The translations under genes were made by a program, and so were the position numbers. The notes under the pieces are model-generated. The model was given only the letters and a program-made list of their open reading frames with translations, was not told where the DNA came from and did not search any database. From NCBI GenBank assembly GCA_963821095.1, contig CAWGCJ010000002.1:565654-629653 (forward strand): DNA of 64,000 nt, read 5' to 3'. Positions 57,130 to 64,000 of this stretch are shown piece by piece (position 1 is the stretch's first letter; each line of letters starts with the position of its first letter). This stretch comes from CAVPHV01 sp963821095. GTDB taxonomy: Bacteria > Actinomycetota > Acidimicrobiia > Spongiisociales > UBA5794.

Positions 57130-57939
57130 TCAGTGTTCGGGGTGTACCGATGTCTGGACGTACACCGCGGACAAAAGGGTGAAGATGTAGGCCTGGAGGA
57201 TGGCGACGACTATCTCGAACATGTAGATGCCGAGCCCGAGGGCAAACCAGCCGATGCCGATGGGGATCTTGGCGAGGCCGCCTGCACCGGTGATGAATAC
57301 GTAGCCCGATACGAGCAGCAGCGTCAGCATCACGTGACCGGCGACCAGGTTGGCGAAGAGCCGGACGGCCAGCGAGAACGGACGAACAAGGAACGTCGAC
57401 ACGAACTCGATCGGTGTGACCAGGAGGTAGAGCGCCTTGGGAACGCCGGGTGGGAACAGCGTCTCCTTGAGGTAGCCCAACCCCTGTTCCTTGAAGCCTG
57501 CGACCACGAAGATGATCCAGGTCAGGATCGAGAGCAACGCCGGGACCGCCCACAGCCGAGACGTCACGGGGAAGTTGATGAGCGGAGATATCTCAAACAG
57601 GTTGCCGACGAGGATGAACATGAAGAGCGACAGCAGCCAGGGGAAGTACTTCAGTCCGTGTTCTGGCCCGATGATGCCGACGGCAATCTCGTCTCGAACG
57701 AACCGGACGATCATCTCAACGAATGCCCCAAACTTCGAGGGAATCAGTCGGTTCCTGTTGCGGATGATGCCGAAGTAGAGCAAGGCGATCACGATGATCA
57801 CGACGAGGACAAGCAAGCTCATCGTCCGGTTCCAGAACCCCAGGAAGGGGAGCTCGAACAGTTCGTTGACGCTCTCCGGTACGCAGATGATCTCGTTCTC
57901 TGCGTCACATTCTGAGGCGGCGAGGATCAGCTGCTCCAC
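57130..57939 (-). CDS. atpB: ATP synthase F0 a subunit
   Basis: 269 residues from the GTG at 57939, chosen because AAAGGGAG precedes it and it overlaps the end of the upstream gene by 13 nt. Membrane helices include TMSLLVLVVIIVIALLYFGI and WLLSLFMFILVGNLFEISPL. The essential Arg is in FSLAVRLFANLVAGHVMLTL, and GIYMFEIVVAILQAYIFTLL forms the last helix with its conserved Gln. It makes the proton half-channels against the c ring. Confidence 0.95.
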   Translation of the reverse strand: MEQLILAASECDAENEIICVPESVNELFELPFLGFWNRTMSLLVLVVIIVIALLYFGIIRNRNRLIPSKFGAFVEMIVRFVRDEIAVGIIGPEHGLKYFPWLLSLFMFILVGNLFEISPLINFPVTSRLWAVPALLSILTWIIFVVAGFKEQGLGYLKETLFPPGVPKALYLLVTPIEFVSTFLVRPFSLAVRLFANLVAGHVMLTLLLVSGYVFITGAGGLAKIPIGIGWFALGLGIYMFEIVVAILQAYIFTLLSAVYVQTSVHPEH

Positions 57940-58382
57940 TCCAACTCCCTTTCTGCACCCTTGGCTACGGCGAGTGCTTCCCAAGACAACAGCACGAGGT
58001 AACTCACCACTGCTGAAATTCCCATCGCCAGCTTGTCGATCTCAACGAACTGGGCGATCAAGATCATCGTCAGCATGATCAGCCCGAGACGGAGGAAGAA
58101 ACCAAACAAGGCGGCGGCATGATACAGAGAAAGCGAGATGCGCGCAGATTTGCTCAGCAGGTATCCGGCGAGCATGAAGTTGGCCACGACGATGAGGACC
58201 CCGACACCCGCCGCGATCGCACCGTCGACCCCGCGGAAGACGCCGAAGATCAGCATCAGTGCGGGCGCAACGTAGATGGCGCGCTTGACCGTGTGCCTAG
58301 CCATGATGACTTCGACGTCACGGCCCAGCGGGCTGGGGAGGTGGCGTTCTTCTGAAATGGGGGGCGGCGTGGTGCTACTCAA
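57927..58382 (-). CDS. ATP synthase subunit I-like membrane protein
   Basis: 151 residues if translated from the TTG at 58382, which overlaps the upstream gene; an ATG at 58304 would give 125 residues. Four membrane helices: AIYVAPALMLIFGVFRGVDG, AIAAGVGVLIVVANFMLAGY, LYHAAALFGFFLRLGLIMLT and MGISAVVSYLVLLSWEALAV. In position and topology it matches the subunit-I family (assembly factors of the c ring). The longer start is favoured because the N-terminal region is similar in actinobacterial relatives, from memory. Confidence 0.8.
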   Translation of the reverse strand: MSSTTPPPISEERHLPSPLGRDVEVIMARHTVKRAIYVAPALMLIFGVFRGVDGAIAAGVGVLIVVANFMLAGYLLSKSARISLSLYHAAALFGFFLRLGLIMLTMILIAQFVEIDKLAMGISAVVSYLVLLSWEALAVAKGAERELEWSS

Positions 58383-58659
58383 TCCGACCCCTGGCCCGAG
58401 CCTGCTCCTCGAGGACGCGAGAGGTTGACCACAGCTTGGCAAAGCCGCTGATGAAGCCGGCGATGATGCCAATGATCACGAAGACCGGGGCCGTGTTGAA
58501 GATCCAGTCGGCGCCCAAACCGAGGAGGAGTCCGGCAATGACAGAGGAGAAGAAGTCCATCCCTCCGGAGGTGCTCTCCCCTATTGCATACTTGGACGTC
58601 ACAGACTGCCCTTCATCCGGTTGGTGACTGTGGGTCCGCTGGTCGTCATCGGCGCCCAT
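58375..58659 (-). CDS. AtpZ/AtpI-like small membrane protein, first gene of the ATP synthase operon
   Basis: 94 residues with two membrane helices (FSSVIAGLLLGLGADWIFNT and PVFVIIGIIAGFISGFAKLW), the arrangement of the AtpZ-type F0F1-ATPase gene-1 family implicated in c-ring assembly and Mg/Ca transport. The N-terminus is hydrophilic. The ATG at 58659 is preceded by GGAGG about 8 nt away. A promoter with TTGAGG and TACATT lies just upstream, so this is the start of the operon. Confidence 0.8.
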   Translation of the reverse strand: MGADDDQRTHSHQPDEGQSVTSKYAIGESTSGGMDFFSSVIAGLLLGLGADWIFNTAPVFVIIGIIAGFISGFAKLWSTSRVLEEQARARGRIE

Positions 58660-58710
58660 GGTACGGGCCTCCTCGCCGTTTCGTGAACCCGCTCGTAAGG
58701 ATCGGGCGGA

Positions 58711-58738
58711 AATGTAACTGCACCACCTGGCTCCTCAA
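58711..58738 (-). promoter_or_regulatory. Promoter of the ATP synthase operon
   Basis: On the minus strand TTGAGG (58738-58733) and TACATT (58716-58711) are separated by 16 bp, a good sigma-70-type pair. The GGAGG ribosome binding site of the first gene follows after about 40 nt, so this operon, unlike many single genes here, has a leader. Confidence 0.5.
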
Positions 58739-58769
58739 AATCCTGCCGCCGGCCGGGATGCCCGGGCTC

Positions 58770-60041
58770 TCATACGTGGCCGGGAAACGTCTCCGGATAC
58801 CCGGGGAAGGCCGCCGACAGTTCGGTGATCTGGCTCTCCAGTTCCATGAGCATGCCCGGACTCTCCCGATTGCGGAGCACCTCAACGATGAGGCGGCCCA
58901 GCGTGATCATCTGCTCCTGGCGCATCCCCGCCGTGGTGACCGCAGGCGTACCCAACCGCAGCCCGGACGTGATGAATGGTGAGCGTGGGTCGAACGGAAT
59001 CGAGTTGCGGTTGAGGGTGATTCCGACCCGGTCGAGGAGTTGGGAGGCTTCCTTGCCGGTCAGCTCTTCGTCGATGGATCGTACGTCGGCGAGGAACATG
59101 TGGTTCTCGGTCTTGCCGCTGACGATCCGGAATCCTTCTTCGCCCATCGTGTCGGCGAGGACGGCCGCGTTGCGCACGATCTGTTGGGCGTACTCCTCGT
59201 AGTCGGGACGGCTGCAGAGCTCGAAGGCGAGCGCTTTGGCGGCAATCTGGCTGTTGATCGAGCCACCCTGAGCGAAGGGGAAGACACCCTTGTTGAGGTC
59301 CTTGGCAAACGCCTCTTTGCTCAGGATCAGCCCGCCGCGCGGGCCCCGCAACGCCTTGTGGGTCGTGGCGGTGACGATGTCGGCATGGGGAACCGGATTG
59401 GGGTGGGCCTTGCCTGCGATCAGCCCGATGATGTGCGCAGCGTCCACTAGGAAGATGGCGCCAACTTCGTCGGCGATCTGGCGGAAGACGCCCCAGTCGA
59501 TCAGGCGTGAGTAGGCCGAGTAGCCGGCCACGATCATCTTTGGCCGGTGCTCGATGGCGAGGCGACGTACCTCATCGAGATCGATGATCTCGGTTTCAGG
59601 GTCAACGCCGTAGGCGACGAAGTTGAAGAACTGGCCCGAGAAGTTGACGGGAGAACCGTGGGTGAGGTGGCCACCTTGATCGAGCCGCATCCCAAGAATG
59701 GTGTCGCCCGGTTCCAGCACGGCCAGGTAGGCGGCCATGTTGGCCTGCGAGCCGGAGTGCGCCTGCACGTTGGCGGCTTCGGCGCCAAAGAGGGTCTTGG
59801 CCCGCTCGATGGCGAGGATCTCGACCTCGTCGATGACCTGACATCCCTCGTAGTAGCGCCGACCTGGATAGCCCTCCGAGTACTTGTTGGTGAGGACCGA
59901 GCCCGACGCCTGCATCATCGCGGTAGACACGAAGTTCTCCGAGGCGATCAGCTGAATCCCGTCGCGCTGGCGAGTGACCTCCTTCTCAACGAGCCCCGCC
60001 AACAACGGGTCGACGTCGGCCAGGGAACGAGTGTCGATCAT
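58770..60041 (-). CDS. glyA: Serine hydroxymethyltransferase
   Basis: 423 residues. PLP enzyme interconverting serine and glycine with tetrahydrofolate. The PLP lysine is in VTATTHKALRGPRGGLILS. Other family motifs are QLIASENFVSTAMMQASGSV near the start, YPGRRYYEGCQVIDEVEILA, NVQAHSGSQANMAAYLAVLE and FVTSGLRLGTPAVTTAG-like FITSGLRLGTPAVTTAGMRQ. The start is the ATG at 60041 because GGAGG lies 8 nt before it. Separated from the ATP operon by its own stop and the operon promoter. Confidence 0.97.
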   Translation of the reverse strand: MIDTRSLADVDPLLAGLVEKEVTRQRDGIQLIASENFVSTAMMQASGSVLTNKYSEGYPGRRYYEGCQVIDEVEILAIERAKTLFGAEAANVQAHSGSQANMAAYLAVLEPGDTILGMRLDQGGHLTHGSPVNFSGQFFNFVAYGVDPETEIIDLDEVRRLAIEHRPKMIVAGYSAYSRLIDWGVFRQIADEVGAIFLVDAAHIIGLIAGKAHPNPVPHADIVTATTHKALRGPRGGLILSKEAFAKDLNKGVFPFAQGGSINSQIAAKALAFELCSRPDYEEYAQQIVRNAAVLADTMGEEGFRIVSGKTENHMFLADVRSIDEELTGKEASQLLDRVGITLNRNSIPFDPRSPFITSGLRLGTPAVTTAGMRQEQMITLGRLIVEVLRNRESPGMLMELESQITELSAAFPGYPETFPGHV

Positions 60042-60132
60042 GGAAAGAACCTCCAGCAGGGAGTAACGCGCCCGCCAGAGTAGTAGCCCGACGAACCTCG
60101 ACTTCGAGAGCGGCGACGCCTGCCCTCCGCCG

Positions 60133-61278
60133 TTAGGGGGCTCGGGTGGGGTGGGTGGTGGTGAAGGTGCCGTCGGGGTTGATCCCAATGGTCCATTGCG
60201 AGTTGTGAACCAGGGTGTGGTGGCGGGCACAGAGGCACACGAGGTTCTCGATGTTGGTTTCGCCGCCGTGGTGGGTCCATCCGTAGACGTGGTGGATGTC
60301 GCACCACTGCGCCGGCCGGTCACACGACGGGAAGATGCACCCGGCGTCACGGATCCGCACCGCCCGAGCCTGGGCCGGGGTGGCGAGGCGGGTTTTGCGG
60401 CCCATGTCCAACATGACCGACTCTCCGGCCATCACCACTCGACGGATGGTGGCGCCACACCCGATGCGTTCCAGGGTGGTTTGGGTGACCGGTCCGATCC
60501 CTTCGACGTCGCAGCGGGCCCGGGCGAGTTCGGGGGTGTCACCGTTCAAGGTGGCGATGTCGATGATGGTGTCGAGGTTTGGCGGGTTGCCACCGGGTTC
60601 GGCACCCTGGTGATACCAATGCGCAAGGTCCGCAAGGGCGTCACCACGACGCTGCGACAACGAGCGGACCCCGTCGGGGGCGTGCTTGGGGTCGGGGGGT
60701 GCCAGATGGTCCAGGACGTTCAATAGTTCGGCGCCGGCGACGGGTTCGAGGTCGAAGTTCCCCGCCACCCGGCCATCCATCGTCACCGACGCATGCAACC
60801 GGTTGCGGGGTTGGTGCTCGTCGTGGGTGTCACCTGCCAGGTAGTCATCGGCAATCGCGGCCCACCGCCGTGCCAACACCGTGAACTCCTTGACCGACAG
60901 CGACCCGGCCTGTTCCGCCAACACCTGCTCATGATCAGGTAGCACGGTGCGGCGCCGGTCCGACATCACCCCCGCCAACGCCCTCACATGCGCCGTCGTG
61001 GTCTCCCCGTCCGCTAACGCTTCGCCCAACAGGGGTGCGTCGTCGACGATCCTGGCGGTCTTGACCAACCGCCGCGCCTCAGACGCCCCCACCGGGGCCC
61101 GATGCGTCAACCACGCCACCGGCGACAGGGACCCGTCCGCTTCCCACGCCCGCTTCCGCCGCCAAAGGGCCGTGGCCCTGACGATCACCGCGTCGAGGCG
61201 CTCCTGGAGTTCGAGCATCCCCACCAGGTCTTGAGAGAGGGCGTCGCCGGTCCAACCGGACCGATCCACCCCCGCCAC
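60133..61278 (-). CDS. DUF222/HNH endonuclease-domain protein (13E12 family)
   Basis: 381 residues from a GTG at 61278. DUF222 occupies residues about 15-260 (ELQERLDAVIVRATALWRRK, FTVLARRWAAIADDYLAG); the C-terminal HNH motif is GCIFPSCDRPAQWCDIHHVY with NIENLVCLCARHHTLVH, containing HH, N and HH. This is the actinobacterial 13E12 repeat family, often multicopy. Upstream in the same frame an ATG at 61359 (MFDIDDKQAATVSG) is followed by an in-frame TAG at 61284-61282. A LexA box overlaps that ATG. The gene may therefore be SOS-regulated and its true N-terminus may be interrupted. Confidence 0.82.
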   Translation of the reverse strand: MAGVDRSGWTGDALSQDLVGMLELQERLDAVIVRATALWRRKRAWEADGSLSPVAWLTHRAPVGASEARRLVKTARIVDDAPLLGEALADGETTTAHVRALAGVMSDRRRTVLPDHEQVLAEQAGSLSVKEFTVLARRWAAIADDYLAGDTHDEHQPRNRLHASVTMDGRVAGNFDLEPVAGAELLNVLDHLAPPDPKHAPDGVRSLSQRRGDALADLAHWYHQGAEPGGNPPNLDTIIDIATLNGDTPELARARCDVEGIGPVTQTTLERIGCGATIRRVVMAGESVMLDMGRKTRLATPAQARAVRIRDAGCIFPSCDRPAQWCDIHHVYGWTHHGGETNIENLVCLCARHHTLVHNSQWTIGINPDGTFTTTHPTRAP

Positions 61279-61351
61279 GGGCTATGAGCGGTGCTCTTTG
61301 AGGCGCACCATTGGATCACCCGAAACGGTAGCCGCCTGCTTGTCATCTATA

Positions 61352-61367
61352 TCGAACATACGTTCGA
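61352..61367. promoter_or_regulatory. LexA (SOS) box
   Basis: TCGAACATACGTTCGA is a 16-bp match to the mycobacterial LexA operator TCGAAC-N4-GTTCGA, with perfect inverted arms. It lies 74 bp upstream of the GTG of the DUF222/HNH gene and overlaps an earlier ATG in the same frame. LexA boxes are established upstream of some 13E12-family genes in Mycobacterium tuberculosis. Confidence 0.8.
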
Positions 61368-61559
61368 CACTATCAGCCCCTAGTGACAGAAACCCGCCCT
61401 AACTAGGAACAACCACCACTACCTCGACGAGACCGATTCCACCCCAGGGTGCCGGTGATCGGAGCGATTGTTGGGACGCGACCGAGGCCTCACAATGCCA
61501 TGTGCGCATGAACAAGGACCCCTGGCGCCGAAGAAGCCAGGTTGATGGGGCCCTAGCCG

Positions 61560-61853
61560 TTAGATCCCGTGCCCTGCGACCTGCGCCGGCTGAGCCACCA
61601 CGAAGATGACCGTGGGCGTCAGGGCGCCGGCCATGGCCATAGCCCACGACGCAGCGGTGGGGACAATGCAGCCTCCCCCTCCTTCGGGGCCGTCAACATG
61701 GCCGAATTGGTCTCTGAACAAGCCATCGAGGCCTCGACTCGCGTTGCATGGAATCATGTGGTCGTCGCCTATCCACAGGAAGATCAAGGCGAACAAGCAA
61801 CCGAGCGCCCCCAGAAGACCCGCGACAGCCAGCCATCTCACCACGCGATACAT
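61560..61853 (-). CDS. Small hypothetical membrane protein
   Basis: 97 residues with two predicted helices (WLAVAGLLGALGCLFALIFL and ASWAMAMAGALTPTVIFVVA) separated by a polar loop containing two Cys (MIPCNASRGLDG and GGGGCIVP), which might pair outside the membrane. The ATG at 61853 is preceded by AGGAG. No family recognised. It lies between the threonylcarbamoyl-AMP synthase and DUF222/HNH genes; it is not obviously part of either unit. Confidence 0.65.
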   Translation of the reverse strand: MYRVVRWLAVAGLLGALGCLFALIFLWIGDDHMIPCNASRGLDGLFRDQFGHVDGPEGGGGCIVPTAASWAMAMAGALTPTVIFVVAQPAQVAGHGI

Positions 61854-61900
61854 TGCCTCTGTCTCCTGCCCTTTGCGCCGCCCGCGGTAACGACCGGTTT

Positions 61901-62461
61901 CTAGACCGGCCCCTCACGAAGGATCAGGGGACTCTCCTCCGTCAGGTCGATGATCGTCGAGGCCCGGCCACCGGGAGCTTCGCCCTCGAGGTAGACGCTG
62001 ACCGCATCGCCAAAAAGGGCTTGGGCTTCCTCGTCGCTCAGGGCGGGAGACTGCCCGGTGATGTTGGCACTCGTCACAGCCAACGGACCCGAGCGTTCCA
62101 GCAATTCGAGCGCAACAGGATGATCGGGGCAACGAATGCCGATGGTGCGCCTCCCGGGGTGCCCCAGCCAATCGGGGGTTGTGGCGAGCCGGGGAATGAC
62201 CAACGTCAATGGGCCCGGCCAGTAGTCGTCGGCCAACTCCAGGGCCCGATCGGAAAGCTCGCCGATCTGCATCGCGGACTCGATCGACGCCACCAGGATC
62301 GCCATCGGCTTGACTGCGGGACGACCTTTCAGTGTGAAGACCATCTCGAGTGCATCCTGGCGGAACGGGTCGGCAGCGAGTCCGTACAGCGTGTCGGTCG
62401 GCACGCCGACGATCTCGCCTTGCTTCAGGGCAGTTATTGCGGCTTCGATGCTCACATTCAC
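61901..62461 (-). CDS. tsaC: L-threonylcarbamoyladenylate synthase (YrdC/Sua5 domain)
   Basis: 186 residues: the short, single-domain form. It makes threonylcarbamoyl-AMP for the t6A37 modification of ANN-decoding tRNAs. The YrdC fold is shown by GEIVGVPTDTLYGLAADPFR, VFTLKGRPAVKPMAILVASI (KxR and nucleotide-site residues), YWPGPLTLVIPRLATTPDWL and VTSANITGQSPALSDEEAQA. The start may be the GTG at 62461 or at 62455. It follows prmC closely, as is common in actinobacteria. Confidence 0.93.
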   Translation of the reverse strand: MNVSIEAAITALKQGEIVGVPTDTLYGLAADPFRQDALEMVFTLKGRPAVKPMAILVASIESAMQIGELSDRALELADDYWPGPLTLVIPRLATTPDWLGHPGRRTIGIRCPDHPVALELLERSGPLAVTSANITGQSPALSDEEAQALFGDAVSVYLEGEAPGGRASTIIDLTEESPLILREGPV

Positions 62462-62487
62462 CTCATGCAACGACGACTGCCCCAAAA

Positions 62488-63303
62488 CTAGCCGAGTCGG
62501 AGCCTCCCGAAGCCGAACCGGTCCTTCCCGGCCAGGTCTTGCTCGATGTGCGGATCGTATCGGCTGAAGAGTTCCGTGGTCTGCGGGCCTTGAGTCTCGC
62601 CGATCTCGAGTGCGATACGCCCGCCCGGCGACAACCAATGAACCGCTTCGACGGCGATCTGTGCAAGCACCTCATCGCCACGCTCGCCCGCAACCAACGC
62701 GGTACGCGGCTCATGGTCTCGAACGTCATCCGGGAGGGCCGCGACCTCGGCCTCGGCGACGTAGGGTGGGTTGCTGACGATGAGGTCGACCCGGCCGAAC
62801 AGATCCTCCGGAAGCGGAGCGAAGAGATCCCCCTCGAGCCAGGTGATCTTCAGCCCCGCCCTAGCGCCGTTCTCCCTCGCCAATGACAACGCTCGAGGTG
62901 ATAGATCTGTTGCCCAGACCAGAGCGGAGCGGAAGGTGTGTTTGAGAGCCAGCGCCAGGTTGCCGCTGCCGGTGCACAGGTCGACAATCACCGTCGGCGG
63001 CTCATCCCCCACCCAAGCCACGACCTTCTCCCAGAGTTGCTCGGTCTCCGGTCGCGGGATCAGCGCCCGCGAATCGGATGCGAGCTCGAGCGGCCCGAAC
63101 TGGACGGTGCCCTCTAGGTATTGGAGTGGCTCACCGGCGGCGCGGCGAGCGACCAGTTCACGAAAGGCTGCGGTGGCGTCCGGGCTGAGCTCGGCGGCCG
63201 TGACCAGCTCGGCGCGAGAGAGTCCGGAGGCGACGACGAGGAGCCGCTCGGCCTCATGGCCCGGGAGATCTGAGGCTGCGACAAGCTCGCGAGGGGAAGC
63301 CAT
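62488..63303 (-). CDS. prmC: Release factor glutamine methyltransferase PrmC
   Basis: 271 residues. It methylates the Gln of the GGQ motif of release factors RF1 and RF2. SAM motif I VIVDLCTGSGNLALALKHTF, the catalytic NPPY in DLIVSNPPYVAEAEVAALPD, the N-terminal helical domain (ELSPDATAAFRELVARRAAG, PLQYLEGTVQFGPLELASDS) are all present. The start is the ATG at 63303; an ATG at 63324 is possible. Upstream lies a repeat element that cannot be coding. Its substrate gene prfA is upstream, the typical order. Confidence 0.95.
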   Translation of the reverse strand: MASPRELVAASDLPGHEAERLLVVASGLSRAELVTAAELSPDATAAFRELVARRAAGEPLQYLEGTVQFGPLELASDSRALIPRPETEQLWEKVVAWVGDEPPTVIVDLCTGSGNLALALKHTFRSALVWATDLSPRALSLARENGARAGLKITWLEGDLFAPLPEDLFGRVDLIVSNPPYVAEAEVAALPDDVRDHEPRTALVAGERGDEVLAQIAVEAVHWLSPGGRIALEIGETQGPQTTELFSRYDPHIEQDLAGKDRFGFGRLRLG

Positions 63304-63358
63304 CAGGCCCACCGCCACGTGCATCGAGCTGGGAGGGATCGAACGCCGCAGGGACCGT

Positions 63359-63537
63359 TGCCCCCTCCGACCCGGCGTCCAAGAGGCGCCGGCCCACCTC
63401 CCCCGACTCCGTCGAGGGAGGGCACAAGAACCAGACCACTCCCCCCACAACGCCCCTCAGTACGCCTCTCAGGGTGCCCTCCCCCGGCTTGCCGGGGGAG
63501 GTGGGCGCCGACGAAGGAGGCGCTCGGAGGGGGCAGC
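63359..63537. repeat. Paired inverted GC-rich repeats (REPIN-like)
   Basis: Two arms of about 65 bp are inverted with respect to each other: 63359-63425 (TGCCCCCTCCGA to GGGAGGGCAC) and 63474-63537 (GTGCCCTCCCCC to TCGGAGGGGGCA). The right arm contains a tight hairpin, CCCCCGGCTTGCCGGGGG. They are separated by 48 bp. They fill most of the gap between prfA and prmC. REP/REPIN elements show this geometry; dispersal elsewhere in the genome is unknown. Confidence 0.6.
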
Positions 63538-63582
63538 CCCCGCGAGACGGCCAGCGCGTGCCCGGTGCATGACCGACGAGCT

Positions 63583-64000
63583 TCACGCGTCGGCGAGGGC
63601 TTCGGCTGCTGCCTGGGCGCTGAGGTGGGCGTGGAACTCGTCGAGGTCGCCGTCGAGGATGGCGGGAAGCGAGTGCAGGGTGAGACCGATGCGGTGGTCG
63701 GTAACCCGGTTCTCCTTGAAATTGTAGGTGCGGATCTTCTCGGCGCGTTCCCCGGTACCGACCTGGGCCCGGCGGGCTTCGGACCGTTCCCCCTGTTGCT
63801 CGGCGAGTTGTTGCTGGTAGAGCCGAGCCCGCAGCACTCGCATGGCTTTGAGCTTGTTCTGCAGCTGTGACTTCTCGTCCTGGCACGACACCGTGAGACC
63901 GGTTGGTGTGTGGGTGATTCGCACCGCAGAGTCGGTCGTGTTCACCGACTGTCCGCCGGGGCCTTGCGAGCGGAACGTCTCGATCTCGAGGTCGTTCTCA
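63583..64000 (-). CDS. prfA: Peptide chain release factor 1, C-terminal part
   Basis: The gene runs off the right edge; only about 138 C-terminal residues are here. The catalytic GGQ is in SQGPGGQSVNTTDSAVRITH, followed by SCQDEKSQLQNKLKAMRVLR and IRTYNFKENRVTDHRIGLTL, all class-I release factor. RF1 rather than RF2 is inferred from the R-T-Y-N-F-x-x-N-R-V-T-D-H-R-I block and neighbouring prmC. It ends TGC-type DALADA 63583. Terminates translation at UAA and UAG. Confidence 0.96.
   Translation of the reverse strand, partial: ENDLEIETFRSQGPGGQSVNTTDSAVRITHTPTGLTVSCQDEKSQLQNKLKAMRVLRARLYQQQLAEQQGERSEARRAQVGTGERAEKIRTYNFKENRVTDHRIGLTLHSLPAILDGDLDEFHAHLSAQAAAEALADA

Overview
This window looks like part of a high-GC actinobacterial chromosome. 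I infer the class Acidimicrobiia or a neighbour from the overall character, not from any single marker. Supporting signs are an actinobacterial-type F-type ATP synthase operon near prfA-prmC-threonylcarbamoyl-AMP synthase-glyA, a nickel superoxide dismutase beside its maturation protease, a MurA with the mycobacterial Cys-to-Asp substitution, a MutT1-like protein beside polyphosphate kinase, a 13E12-type DUF222/HNH gene with a mycobacterial-type LexA box, and many genes that seem to be read from leaderless mRNAs (TANNNT 6-8 nt before the start codon, no Shine-Dalgarno). No rRNA, tRNA, CRISPR array, insertion sequence or phage gene was found.

Layout. 0.1-5.3 kb: enoyl-CoA hydratase, MeaB GTPase, an acetyltransferase, an Nfu-type Fe-S protein, a nucleotidyltransferase-fold protein and a SpoIID protein. 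5.4-10.7 kb: murA, the lutABC lactate oxidation operon, a lipoprotein and a free-standing rpiB. 10.8-15.2 kb: ppk, a Nudix/phosphatase protein, an alpha/beta hydrolase and 6-phosphogluconolactonase. 15.2-21.0 kb: a bacterial microcompartment (BMC) operon on the minus strand. 21.2-36.7 kb: an HTH protein divergent from the BMC operon, a DUF4389 membrane protein, a DMT transporter, a four-gene ABC export array, an Fe-S protein, MurJ, sodN/sodX, a methyltransferase, a penicillin-acylase-family hydrolase and an AlkD-type protein. 36.8-50.8 kb: a DUF3048 lipoprotein, an amidase, 2-oxoacid:ferredoxin oxidoreductase korAB, a large FG-GAP/M15 peptidase, two polysaccharide genes, two SRPBCC proteins and an M23 peptidase. 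51.5-64 kb, minus strand: atpC to atpI, glyA, a DUF222/HNH gene, a small membrane protein, the threonylcarbamoyl-AMP synthase, prmC and the C-terminal part of prfA.

The most distinctive system is the BMC operon. It encodes one BMC-H, two tandem-domain BMC-T and three BMC-P shell proteins, a CoA-acylating aldehyde dehydrogenase, and a single polypeptide fusing a ribose-5-phosphate-isomerase-B-like domain to deoxyribose-phosphate aldolase. These are the hallmarks of the sugar-phosphate-utilising (SPU) class. The inferred core reaction is deoxyribose-5-phosphate to glyceraldehyde-3-phosphate plus acetaldehyde, then acetaldehyde to acetyl-CoA inside the shell. Candidate encapsulation helices precede all three enzyme domains. 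The isomerase domain has Asp where RpiB normally has its catalytic Cys.

Quality caveat. Between about 2 and 22 kb most genes, including housekeeping ppk and pgl, carry one or more single-base frameshifts. From 22 to 64 kb almost none do. The pattern fits uncorrected sequencing indels better than biological decay. The affected genes are listed as pseudogenes with reconstructed extents, and they should be read as probably intact in the organism.
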